Origin: WGAL01 sp964570865
Lineage (GTDB): Bacteria > Bacteroidota > Ignavibacteria > Ignavibacteriales > Melioribacteraceae
DNA: 17,269 nucleotides
NCBI GenBank assembly: GCA_964570865.1
Contig: CAZMZM010000050.1
Location: 1 to 17,269, forward strand
Direction: 5' to 3'
The position numbers and the translations under genes are program-made. Shown one piece after another: positions 1 to 7,606 of this stretch (within the stretch, counting starts at the first letter, position 1; each line of letters starts with the position of its first letter). The notes beneath the pieces are model-generated. The model did not search any database and was not told where the DNA came from. It was given only the letters and a program-made list of their open reading frames with translations.

Positions 1-29
1 ATTACCATTTTCGTTATTACAAAGGTTTT

Positions 30-53
30 GTCCCTACGGGACTTTTTACTTTT
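30..53. repeat. GTCCC-TAC-GGGAC palindromic hairpin
   Basis: A 5-bp GC-rich inverted repeat (GTCCC at 30-34, GGGAC at 38-42) with a three-base loop sits in an otherwise AT-rich spacer and is followed on the plus strand by a T-rich tail up to about 53. It could be an intrinsic terminator for a plus-strand gene left of the window. It could also be one copy of a short dispersed palindrome: similar GTCCCTACGGGAC-like elements occur in Bacteroidota-group intergenic DNA, as I recall. Only one copy is visible here, so the choice cannot be made. Downstream of rluD on the minus strand the hairpin is followed by AAAACC, not a T-run, so it is a poor terminator for rluD. A weak AT-only inverted repeat at 116-133 is nearer the rluD stop. 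Confidence 0.4.
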
Positions 54-151
54 TTCTTACTTCCGGAAAAATTGAATATGAGGAAAAATTTTGATATTTG
101 TAGAATTTAATCATTGTAAAAAACTCTTTTTACTTTCTGCTTTTCCCCAAT

Positions 152-1129
152 CTACCTTAGCTTGCCAATCAGTTCCATCATATCATCAGGTAAATCCGAA
201 TCGAAAAATAAATCCTTTTTTAAATGGGGATGATAAAAGCCTAACGTTTTGGCATGCAAAGCCTGGCGCGGCATTATTTCAAGAAGATTATTTACCCGCG
301 CCTTTAACTTAGCCAAATCTCCGCCGTAAACTATTCTTCGTCCCCCGTAATTCGGATCGCCAAAAATAGGATGCCCTGTACTTGAGAGATGAACACGAAT
401 TTGGTGAGTTCTTCCTGTCTTCAGATTTAGCTTAAGGAGTGAAGCAAACTCAAACTCTTCTAACACTTCATAATTAGTGTGAGCAAATTTCCCTTCGGTT
501 TCACTGATAGTGAAAAGTTTTCTATCCTTTTTACTTCGTACCAAATTAGTAACAATCTCCCCTTTCCTTACTTTGAATAAGCCCCAAACTACCGCGTGAT
601 ATTCCCTTTTGAGCGTATGAGCTGCAAACTGCTTGGCAAGTCGGGCATGCGTCCATTCATCTTTTGCTATCAGCAGCAGCCCCGAAGTATCTTTGTCTAT
701 CCGGTGAACAATGCCGGGTCTTCCTTCATCACCGGCTTCACTTAGTTTGCTTGTGTGATGAAGCAGCGCATTCACCAAAGTTCCGGTACTGTGCCCCAAT
801 GCAGGATGCACTACCATTCCGGCAGGTTTATTAACAATCAATAAATATTCATCTTCGTAAACAATCTCAATAGGAATATCTTCCGCTTCAATTTTATCAG
901 GACGCGGAGTAATCGGGATACGAATATCCAACGTTTCACCTCCGATAATCTTGTAATTCGGCTTTACGGTTTTCCCGTTTACTTGAACGTAACCTTCCTT
1001 TATCAATTTCTGAATTTTTGTGCGCGTTGCGTTTTCGATGTGATTAGTTAAGAAAATATCAATACGGATATTCTTTGTCCCTAAGTCTATTTCAAAATGG
1101 AGTTCCTTTTCGGTAATAATATTTGCCAT
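152..1129 (-). CDS. rluD: 23S rRNA pseudouridine synthase, RluD/RluA family
   Basis: This cytoplasmic enzyme isomerises specific uridines to pseudouridine in large-subunit rRNA. In E. coli RluD acts on helix 69 (1911/1915/1917). The 325-residue protein has an N-terminal S4 RNA-binding domain at about residues 20-72. The RluA-type catalytic domain follows, with NKPAGMVVHP (100-109), the catalytic motif HRIDKDTSG (142-150, nucleophile Asp145) and GRTHQIRVHL (239-248). Length and domain order are normal for RluD. The ATG at 1129 lies 12 nt after the lspA stop. No clear Shine-Dalgarno sequence is seen, so translation may depend on the upstream gene. It is the last gene of the minus-strand cluster. 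The lspA-rluD pairing is also found in Firmicutes and supports the RluD assignment over RluC, although the exact target uridines are inferred from the family. Confidence 0.93.
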   Translation of the reverse strand: MANIITEKELHFEIDLGTKNIRIDIFLTNHIENATRTKIQKLIKEGYVQVNGKTVKPNYKIIGGETLDIRIPITPRPDKIEAEDIPIEIVYEDEYLLIVNKPAGMVVHPALGHSTGTLVNALLHHTSKLSEAGDEGRPGIVHRIDKDTSGLLLIAKDEWTHARLAKQFAAHTLKREYHAVVWGLFKVRKGEIVTNLVRSKKDRKLFTISETEGKFAHTNYEVLEEFEFASLLKLNLKTGRTHQIRVHLSSTGHPIFGDPNYGGRRIVYGGDLAKLKARVNNLLEIMPRQALHAKTLGFYHPHLKKDLFFDSDLPDDMMELIGKLR

Positions 1130-1141
1130 TATAATTAGATA

Positions 1142-1774
1142 TTAATTATTTGGAGTTGATATTTCATGGTCTTCTTCTGAAATATCATTCGGGAGTGATG
1201 CTGCAGCAGATTCTTCAAGTTTTTTTTCATTCTCTTCTGCCTTATCTGTTTTAGGAGAAAAGAAAATAAGAAGAATAACACCGACAGTAACCGCAGAATC
1301 AGCAACATTAAAAATCGGGAAACGAGAAAAACTTTTGCCAAAAAGTGAAAAATCAAAAAATTCAAAATTGATGAAATCTACAACCTTACCGTAAAAGAGA
1401 GGAGAGTAATCGAATAAAACACCGTAAAACATTCTATCAATAAAATTACCGATTGCGCCGCCTATTATTAATGCTATTGCAATTTTATAACCGTCGGATT
1501 TATCCAGGTTTTTAAAAAAGTAGTAGAGAAGAACAACAATCATGACAAATGTAAATACCGTTAGAAGTAATTTATTAGCCACTCCGACATTAATCCCGAA
1601 AGCAATTCCCGGGTTTTCGACATAAGTCAAACGCAGAAAGGAACCGAGTATGTCAATACTTGAACCATACTCCATTCCTTTAACAGTTAAACCTAAAAAC
1701 GAAAAACCATGAACAAATAGTTTTGTTATTTGGTCAAGTAAAACAACCCCCAAGGTTACATAAAGAGTTTTCAA
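1142..1774 (-). CDS. lspA: Lipoprotein signal peptidase (signal peptidase II)
   Basis: This inner-membrane aspartyl protease cleaves the signal peptide of diacylglyceryl-modified prolipoproteins, which here would include the SusD lipoprotein in the same window. Family motifs are present: ENPGIAFG (53-60), GGAIGNFIDR (105-114), VVDFINF (131-137) and FNVADSAVTVG (155-165). By comparison with characterised LspA, the catalytic aspartates should be Asp133 and Asp159. Hydrophobic segments lie at about 4-20, 67-86, 96-114 and 157-172. The loop between the last two motifs is longer than in E. coli. The polar, acidic C-terminal tail (about 173-210) is an extension beyond the usual core of about 165 residues. 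The start is TTG at 1774, six nt after the dksA-like stop. It is chosen because it gives the proper first transmembrane segment and no ATG or GTG fits nearby. Confidence 0.95.
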   Translation of the reverse strand: MKTLYVTLGVVLLDQITKLFVHGFSFLGLTVKGMEYGSSIDILGSFLRLTYVENPGIAFGINVGVANKLLLTVFTFVMIVVLLYYFFKNLDKSDGYKIAIALIIGGAIGNFIDRMFYGVLFDYSPLFYGKVVDFINFEFFDFSLFGKSFSRFPIFNVADSAVTVGVILLIFFSPKTDKAEENEKKLEESAAASLPNDISEEDHEISTPNN

Positions 1775-1780
1775 TTTTTC

Positions 1781-2485
1781 TTACTTTTGTAATTGTTTTT
1801 TTACTTCAACACAATGCTGTGTATGCGGAACTGCACGTAATCTTTCCTTTGGTATTAACGGACATGTTTTACAAAGTTTTTTAGGTACGTCCATACATTC
1901 TACACAAACGCCGTAAGTTCCTATCTCTATTCGCTGTAATGCCGCTTCGAGATAACGCAAAAACTTGCTTTCACGTTGTGCCCACAGAAATAGCTTTTCG
2001 CGTTCCTGTGCGTCAGTTCCCTGTTCAGCCATATGAAGAGAATAAGGGGAATTTTCATTAATATAAATTCCCGTATTAGGATCGGCAATTTGTTCTTTAA
2101 TCAGTTGGAGCTGCTGGACTATTTCATCTCTTTTTCTGATTATCAATTCTTTGAATTCAGCTAAATCATCAGGCGTATATCCTTTAATCTCAATACCTGA
2201 TCCGGTAGTGATAACAAATGGTTCCGTGTTTTTCTTCGGACGCACAACAGTCATTTTACCAATAGAAATAACCGATTGTTTTGATTCTTTCCCTTTCTTA
2301 GGGGTAGTTTTCTTTTTTGAGACAACCTTGGAAGGTTTTTTAGTCACCGTAGATTTAGAAGCAGTTTTTTTAACTGCAGATTTAGTAGTTTTTTTTACAG
2401 CGGCTTTAACCGTGCTTTTTTTAGCGGCGCTTTTTGTGGCAACGCTTTTCTTCTCTTCTGTTTTTTTAGTAACTTTTTTCGCCAT
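1781..2485 (-). CDS. DksA/TraR-type zinc-finger protein with lysine-rich N-terminal tail
   Basis: The 234-residue protein has two parts. Residues 1-70 are a low-complexity Lys/Ala/Thr/Ser tail like histone H1 or AlgP tails, probably disordered and nucleic-acid binding. Residues 100-234 match the DksA/TraR family: two helices (about 105-135 and 158-188) that should form the coiled-coil finger, then a C-terminal zinc-binding region. The cysteines are Cys194, Cys197, Cys205 and Cys208 (C-x2-C-x7-C-x2-C), followed by IPKERLRAVPHTQHC with a lone Cys225. Canonical DksA has C-x2-C-x17-C-x2-C, so the first pair is canonical, the second sits in an insertion, and the usual last cysteine is Val. The DksA tip DxxDxA is not obvious. 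The start is well supported: ATG at 2485 preceded by AAGGAG (2493-2498) with 7-nt spacing. It lies between ileS and lspA, as ylyA does in Bacillus. A role as an RNA-polymerase secondary-channel regulator is inferred and not certain. Confidence 0.85.
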   Translation of the reverse strand: MAKKVTKKTEEKKSVATKSAAKKSTVKAAVKKTTKSAVKKTASKSTVTKKPSKVVSKKKTTPKKGKESKQSVISIGKMTVVRPKKNTEPFVITTGSGIEIKGYTPDDLAEFKELIIRKRDEIVQQLQLIKEQIADPNTGIYINENSPYSLHMAEQGTDAQEREKLFLWAQRESKFLRYLEAALQRIEIGTYGVCVECMDVPKKLCKTCPLIPKERLRAVPHTQHCVEVKKQLQK

Positions 2486-2503
2486 CGTTAATCTCCTTAA
2501 AAA

Positions 2504-5500
2504 TTAGGCGGTTTTAATAATTGTAATGTTTACGACAAAATCGCCTATTTCCCATTCTTGCGTAAAACCTTCTTTGTCAGCTTCATTTGCGCTGATTACA
2601 TCAGCCAAAATTTCTTGACCTATATATTCGGAAAATTTTTTGATAAAATCCACGAATTTTTTATCTGATTGATAAAAAACTTTGATTCGGTCAACAACGT
2701 CAAGTCCCGAATCTTTTCTCATATTTTGAACTCTGTTAACGAACTCACGCGCATATCCTTCGGCGATTAAGTCCTCGTTAAGTTCTTTATCAACCGCAAC
2801 CGTAACGTTACCTTCGGATTCCACCATCCATCCTTCGATTTCGGAACTTTGGATTTCAACATCATCCTTTGTTACTTTAACCTCTTCACCGTTAACTTGT
2901 AAAGTAAGTTCTCCGTTAGCTTCCAATTCCGTAATTTGTTCTTTAGTAATTTCTCTAATTGCGGCGGCAAGCGGTTTAACCATTTTGCCATACTTAGGTC
3001 CTATCACTTTAAAATTCGGTTTGGCAGATTTACTAACGATACTTGAATCATCCTCAAGTATTTCCAGTTCTTTGATATTCACTTCTTCAAGAATTACATC
3101 TGTCATTTCTTCAATAGCATTTCTTAGCTGTGGCTGTACCGCAATTATAATTTTACTCAGCGGCTGCCGAACCTTAAGGTTTGCCTTAGCTCTCATTGAA
3201 CGAGTGAGGTAAACGACTTTTTCGGCAATCTCCATTTTCTCTTCCAATTTTTTATCGATAAATCCCGGAGTCGGGAAATCCGATAAATGAATTGATTCAA
3301 AGTTTTCGAGTTTTGTTGCGCCGTTTAGTTTCCTATACAAATCATCAGTAACAAACGGTGCAAAGGGTGAGGCTAACTTTGCAACAGTAACCAAACATTC
3401 ATACAATGTTTGATAGGCGGAAACTTTATTCTTATTATTTTCCGATTTCCAGAAACGGCGTCTGTTGCGTCTTACATACCAATTGGAAAGTTCATCAATT
3501 GTAAAATCCTGAACAGCACGTGCCGCTTTGGTTACTTGATAAGCCTCCATTAATTCTTCGTATTCTTTAATAAGAGAGTTCAATTTGGAGATAATCCAGC
3601 GGTCAATTTCAGGGCGTTCTTCGTATGGTATTTTCTCTTCGGCAAAAGTAAAATTATCGAGGTTCGCATAAAGAGCAAAGAAGGAATATGTATTTACCAA
3701 AGTACCGAAAAATTTACGTTGGACTTCAACAACGCCATCCTCGTCAAACAGAGTAGGCTTCCATGGCGGGCTTGTAGTTACCAAGTACCAGCGGGTTGCG
3801 TCGGCACCATATTTATCGAAAAGTCCGAATGGGTCAACTGCATTGCCGCGCGACTTAGACATTTTGCGTCCGTTTTTATCGAGTATCAACTCGTTAACAA
3901 TTAAATTTTTATAAGCTATGCTATCAAACAACATAGTTGATATTGCATGAAGCGTGTAAAACCAACCGCGCGTTTGATCAATACCTTCACATATAAAATC
4001 CGCGGGGAAATTCTGTTCAAACACTTCTTTGTTTTCAAACGGATAATGAAGTTGTGCAAAAGGCATTGAGCCGGAATCAAACCAAACATCTATTAACTCC
4101 GGTGTGCGTTTGTAAAGTTTCCCTTCTTTTTCAAACATAACTTCATCTACAAAAGGTTTGTGAAGATCGATTTCAGTCTCATCCAAATCTGCGACTTTAA
4201 TTCTATTTCCATCTCGTTCGACAAAACCTTCCTTCAATTCCGCTACACTTCCGACAGCAAACATATCTTTGCCATCTTCGGAAACCCAAATGGGAAGCGG
4301 AGTTGCCCAGAATCTATCGCGAGAAAGAGCCCAATCCTTGTTATCTTCAAGCCAGTTCCCAAATCTGCCGGAACCTACTTCGGGCGGAACCCAATTGATT
4401 GTTTTGTTCAGTTCAACCATCTTATCTGCAATAGAGGTTGTGCGAATAAACCACGACTCCCTTGCATAATAAATTACAGGAACATCATCAAAGCGCCAGC
4501 TGAAAGGATAAGTGTGCACTATCGTTTCCTTTTTGTAAAGCTTACCCATTTCTTTTAGCTTCATGATAATATCAAGGTCGGCATCTTTAACAAACTTACC
4601 GGCAAAATCGGGGACGTCATCGGTAAAAGTACCGTTACGTTTTACAGGCTGTAAAAACGGTAAATCGTATTTTTTTGAAACTTCGTAGTCATCAGCACCA
4701 AATGCGGGAGCAATATGAACAATGCCGGATCCGTCTTCGGTAGTAACAAAATCCGCTTCTATTACATAAAACCCTTTTTTGTCAACTGTAAGATAATCGA
4801 ACAACTGCTCGTAACTTGTGCCGGCTAAATCGTTACCTTTAAATTCGTCGAGTATTTCATAATCTTCTTTTAAAACGCTAAGGCGTTCTTTGGCAAGTAT
4901 TAATTTTCTGCCGCCGGTCAGAACTTTCACATAATCAACATCGGAACCGACAGCTAACGCCACGTTGGAGATGAGCGTCCATGGGGTTGTTGTCCAAACT
5001 AAAAAGTAAACTTCTTCTCCTTCAAATTTAGAGTCGTTAATTTTCATTGTAACGTAAACCGACGGGTCTTTGGTTTCCTTGTAGCCAAGCGCCAATTCGT
5101 GCGACGAGAGCACCGTTTCGGAACGCGGGCATTGAGGAACAATTTTATAATCCTTGAAAATTAATCCTTTATCAAACAAAGTTTTAAGAGCCCACCAAAC
5201 CGATTCAATATAATTCTGGTCACAAGTTATGTAAGGATGTTCCAAGTCAACCCAGTAGCCCATCCGCTCGGTCATCTTTTCCCACAAATCTTTGTAGGTA
5301 AAAACGGAATCGAAACAAGCTTTGTTATATTTAGCAACGCCAAACTCCGGAATTTCACTCTTGCTTTTAATTCCGAGTCTTTTTTCAACTTCAATCTCAA
5401 CCGGAAGTCCGTGTGTATCCCAACCGGCTTTTCTGTTTACCCTGTAACCTTTTAAGGTTTTATAGCGGCAAACCAAATCTTTGAGCGAACGCGCCATTAC

Positions 5501-5671
5501 ATGATGCAAACCGGGTTTTCCGTTTGCAGTAGGAGGCCCTTCGTAAAACGTGAACGTTTTACTTTCATCTCTTGATGAAATACTTTTTTTGAATATATCA
5601 TTTTCTTTCCAATACTCTAATGTCTTGGATTCTATCTCTGCATAGTTTACTTTTTTAAATTGTTCGAACAT
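2504..5671 (-). CDS. ileS: Isoleucyl-tRNA synthetase, long IleS2-like type
   Basis: This enzyme charges tRNA-Ile with isoleucine and edits mischarged valine. The protein is about 1055 residues, typical of the eukaryote-like IleS2 branch, and has no C-terminal Cys4 zinc finger of IleS1. Numbered from a TTG two codons upstream, the class I signature is PPTANGKPGLHH (48-59), where GLHH replaces the usual HIGH/HYGH. Next come GWDTHGLP (85-92), the CP1 editing domain with VWTTTPWTL (227-235) and GSGIVHIAPAFGADD (316-330), then WFDSGS (532-537) and KMSKS (605-609). The anticodon-binding and C-terminal domains follow. I take ATG at 5671 (MFEQFKKV) as the start; the upstream TTG at 5677 is the alternative, and neither has a strong Shine-Dalgarno. 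IleS2 enzymes are often naturally less sensitive to mupirocin, which is family knowledge not tested here. The dksA-like gene starts 18 nt after its stop. Confidence 0.97.
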   Translation of the reverse strand: MFEQFKKVNYAEIESKTLEYWKENDIFKKSISSRDESKTFTFYEGPPTANGKPGLHHVMARSLKDLVCRYKTLKGYRVNRKAGWDTHGLPVEIEVEKRLGIKSKSEIPEFGVAKYNKACFDSVFTYKDLWEKMTERMGYWVDLEHPYITCDQNYIESVWWALKTLFDKGLIFKDYKIVPQCPRSETVLSSHELALGYKETKDPSVYVTMKINDSKFEGEEVYFLVWTTTPWTLISNVALAVGSDVDYVKVLTGGRKLILAKERLSVLKEDYEILDEFKGNDLAGTSYEQLFDYLTVDKKGFYVIEADFVTTEDGSGIVHIAPAFGADDYEVSKKYDLPFLQPVKRNGTFTDDVPDFAGKFVKDADLDIIMKLKEMGKLYKKETIVHTYPFSWRFDDVPVIYYARESWFIRTTSIADKMVELNKTINWVPPEVGSGRFGNWLEDNKDWALSRDRFWATPLPIWVSEDGKDMFAVGSVAELKEGFVERDGNRIKVADLDETEIDLHKPFVDEVMFEKEGKLYKRTPELIDVWFDSGSMPFAQLHYPFENKEVFEQNFPADFICEGIDQTRGWFYTLHAISTMLFDSIAYKNLIVNELILDKNGRKMSKSRGNAVDPFGLFDKYGADATRWYLVTTSPPWKPTLFDEDGVVEVQRKFFGTLVNTYSFFALYANLDNFTFAEEKIPYEERPEIDRWIISKLNSLIKEYEELMEAYQVTKAARAVQDFTIDELSNWYVRRNRRRFWKSENNKNKVSAYQTLYECLVTVAKLASPFAPFVTDDLYRKLNGATKLENFESIHLSDFPTPGFIDKKLEEKMEIAEKVVYLTRSMRAKANLKVRQPLSKIIIAVQPQLRNAIEEMTDVILEEVNIKELEILEDDSSIVSKSAKPNFKVIGPKYGKMVKPLAAAIREITKEQITELEANGELTLQVNGEEVKVTKDDVEIQSSEIEGWMVESEGNVTVAVDKELNEDLIAEGYAREFVNRVQNMRKDSGLDVVDRIKVFYQSDKKFVDFIKKFSEYIGQEILADVISANEADKEGFTQEWEIGDFVVNITIIKTA

Positions 5672-5698
5672 ACTCAATCACAATTATTTGTTACAAAA

Positions 5699-6307
5699 TT
5701 ATTTAATATACTTTTTCAGAATTTCTTTCTCAAAGGAAATTAATTCGTTCAATCTTTTCTTAAGTTCCAACTCGCTTCTAACAAGTTCATTAATATCTTC
5801 TTGTGCAGCAATTTTTTCGGCATTAATCTTTTGCTTAGCTTCAGTTATAATTAGCTCAGCTTCTTTCTTTGCATTTTCAATCATCAAGTCCGTACTCTTC
5901 TCTATTTCCCCTTGCGCTTTAATAATTGCTTCATTAGAAGTTATTTCTGCAATTGCCATTCCGAAATATCCCATTGCTCCAAGCGTAATATTTCGTAGAA
6001 TAAATAAGATTATATCCTCAAGCAGCGGAGAGGGCATTTCCAAATATTGGTTAAAAAGGGAAATAAATATGAACGAAAAAATAATAGAAATTATTATAGA
6101 AACAAAAACAACTTTTCCACCGACAATCCAGCCGAATGACTTATCGATAATCCATCCCAAAGCAAAAACCAGTACTGAAAAAATAAACCATGCCGAAAAT
6201 GTTTGAAGAATAGTTTCAAACATTCTAGTATTTAAAAAATCGGATAGAAAGATGATGAAAGAGATCAACACCGGATAAAAATAATATATCGGATTTACTT
6301 TTTTCAC
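5699..6307 (-). CDS. Unrecognised membrane protein with long C-terminal coiled coil
   Basis: I do not recognise this 202-residue protein. It has about four hydrophobic segments (near residues 8-24, 38-56, 65-86 and 97-119). A strongly charged region at 125-200, rich in Ala, Glu, Lys and Ile, is predicted by eye to be one long coiled coil. That stretch resembles the stalk of ATP synthase subunit b and the tail of DivIVA, but the four-segment membrane part does not match subunit b. The start is GTG at 6307, overlapping the phosphorylase stop as GTGA, so translation is probably coupled. The next gene, ileS, begins about 27 nt after its stop. Its place two genes downstream of divIVA would fit an envelope or division role, but that is guilt by association only. 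The long plus-strand ORF across this gene is an antisense shadow. Confidence 0.75.
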   Translation of the reverse strand: MKKVNPIYYFYPVLISFIIFLSDFLNTRMFETILQTFSAWFIFSVLVFALGWIIDKSFGWIVGGKVVFVSIIISIIFSFIFISLFNQYLEMPSPLLEDIILFILRNITLGAMGYFGMAIAEITSNEAIIKAQGEIEKSTDLMIENAKKEAELIITEAKQKINAEKIAAQEDINELVRSELELKKRLNELISFEKEILKKYIK

Positions 6308-7125
6308 AGGCTTTTAATTATCTCTTTTATAATAGTCGTCATTTTAGGTTCGGCTTCATTTGCAGTTGCAATAATTTCCGTTACGTCAACCGGTTTTAAG
6401 CTGTCGGGAAAACATTCGTCTGTAACAATACTCAATCCCAATACTTTCATCCCCATGTGGTTCGCAACAATATTTTCAGGAATTGTTGACATTCCGACAA
6501 CATCTGCCCCGGTTGCACGCAAAAATCTGTATTCAGCTTTCGTTTCAAGACTGGGTCCGGGAACAGCGACATAAACTCCTTTCTGCAATTTGATTTTATT
6601 TTCGAGTGCCGCTTTTTCGGCAAGTTCAATCAAAGCATGACTGTACGGTTCGCTCATATCGGGAAATCTTGGGCCCAACGTCTCTTCATTTTTCCCAATC
6701 AGCGGATTATCTCCAAGCATATTAATATGATCTTGAATAACCATAATATCGCCAAGTTTGTATTGGGGATTCATTCCTCCGCACGCATTGGAAACAAGCA
6801 AATATTTCACGCCGAGAAATTTCATTACTCTCACAGGAAATGTAATTTGCTGCATCGAATAACCTTCGTAGTAATGAAATCTTCCCTGCATTACAACTAC
6901 ATCATTACCTTCAATTTTACCGAATAAAAGTTTGCCGTGATGCGATTCAACCGTAGAAAGAGGGAAGTGCGGAAGTTCCTCATAATCAAACTCGAACTCA
7001 ACTTTCATATCTTTTACTAAGCCGCCGAGTCCGGTTCCTAAGATTATTCCGATAGCGTAATCCTTTGAAGTTTTGGCTCTGATTACTTCAACCGTTTCAT
7101 TTATTTTATTTAACAATTCACTCAT
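6304..7125 (-). CDS. punA: Purine nucleoside phosphorylase (trimeric PNP/MTAP family)
   Basis: This cytoplasmic enzyme phosphorolyses purine (deoxy)nucleosides to base plus (deoxy)ribose 1-phosphate for salvage. The 273-residue length suits the trimeric family. Motifs include ILGTGLGGL near the N-terminus, the phosphate-site SHHGKL, MQGRFHYYEG, VSNACGGMNP and VAVPGPSLETKAEYR, whose Glu corresponds to human PNP Glu201. The position of human Asn243, which selects 6-oxopurines, is Asp here (SIVTDECFPD). Asp at this place is typical of methylthioadenosine phosphorylases that prefer 6-aminopurines, so specificity should be left open. I chose ATG at 7125 over a TTG at 7149 because AGAGGA (7131-7136) lies 5 nt upstream and the protein begins MSELLNKI. 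The start overlaps the divIVA stop by 8 nt (ATGAGTGA). The downstream gene overlaps its stop by 4 nt. Confidence 0.92.
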   Translation of the reverse strand: MSELLNKINETVEVIRAKTSKDYAIGIILGTGLGGLVKDMKVEFEFDYEELPHFPLSTVESHHGKLLFGKIEGNDVVVMQGRFHYYEGYSMQQITFPVRVMKFLGVKYLLVSNACGGMNPQYKLGDIMVIQDHINMLGDNPLIGKNEETLGPRFPDMSEPYSHALIELAEKAALENKIKLQKGVYVAVPGPSLETKAEYRFLRATGADVVGMSTIPENIVANHMGMKVLGLSIVTDECFPDSLKPVDVTEIIATANEAEPKMTTIIKEIIKSL

Positions 7126-7606
7126 CAATTTCCTCTGTTTCGGTTTCAACTTCTGATTTTTCTTCTCTTTCGGAGATACTCTCCGAAGAAGAAAGAAAGC
7201 CGTGCCTTTTTAATACTATTTCCTGAGAATCAATAATAGCCGTTAACTCAGCGACCAAACGTTTTTTTGCTTCTTCCAATTCACTAACAGACCGGCGTAT
7301 TTCATCCGCATGAGCTTCTGCTTCGGCAACCATATTTTTAGCTTGTTCTCTTGCTTCAACAATTGTTTTCTGCGTGGATTCCTGAGCGTCAAGTAAAGTG
7401 CTCTGCAAATTTTTCTCTATTTTTTTAAATTGCTCAAGTTCGTCTTTTGTTCTGCTCAACTCTTTCTTTATTTCTTCATTTTCATTCAAACAATCCGCAA
7501 ATTCATCTGCAAGATCTTTCAAAAATTGGTCAACTTCATCTTTGTCGTACCCGAAAGCAGATTTTCCGAATGAAGCCTCTTCGATTTTTCTGGGAGTTAA
7601 CTTCAT
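7118..7606 (-). CDS. divIVA: DivIVA-domain protein
   Basis: DivIVA-family proteins bind curved or polar membranes through an N-terminal domain and oligomerise as coiled coils, guiding division or polar growth in Gram-positive bacteria. Their role in this lineage is not established. In this 162-residue protein, MKLTPRKIEEASF...GYDKDEVDQFL (1-29) is the DivIVA lipid-binding domain. Residues about 33-72 and 76-135 are two coiled-coil stretches, and about 138-162 is a Ser/Glu-rich acidic tail. B. subtilis has Phe17-Arg18 before GYD; here the aligned residues are Ala17-Phe18, so the membrane-contact arginine is missing. The ATG at 7606 overlaps the yggS stop as ATGA. An upstream TTG at 7618 is rejected because MKLTP is the family N-terminus. 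The context yggS-divIVA-...-ileS matches the Bacillus neighbourhood. Confidence 0.88.
   Translation of the reverse strand: MKLTPRKIEEASFGKSAFGYDKDEVDQFLKDLADEFADCLNENEEIKKELSRTKDELEQFKKIEKNLQSTLLDAQESTQKTIVEAREQAKNMVAEAEAHADEIRRSVSELEEAKKRLVAELTAIIDSQEIVLKRHGFLSSSESISEREEKSEVETETEEIDE

Noticed and set aside
2151..2507. A 118-codon plus-strand open frame across the lysine-rich DksA-like gene.
   Set aside because: It is the Phe/Val/Leu-rich complement of the lysine-rich tail; the minus-strand gene has a strong Shine-Dalgarno and family homology.
5688..6206. A 172-codon open frame on the plus strand antisense to the membrane/coiled-coil gene.
   Set aside because: It is the Ser/Ile/Leu-rich mirror of a Lys/Glu/Ala-rich coiled coil, has no ribosome binding site, and the minus-strand gene has a coupled start and coherent topology.
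7126..7149. A TTG start adding eight residues to the purine nucleoside phosphorylase.
   Set aside because: The ATG at 7125 has a well-spaced AGAGGA and gives the usual overlap with divIVA; the extension is basic and unlike the family.
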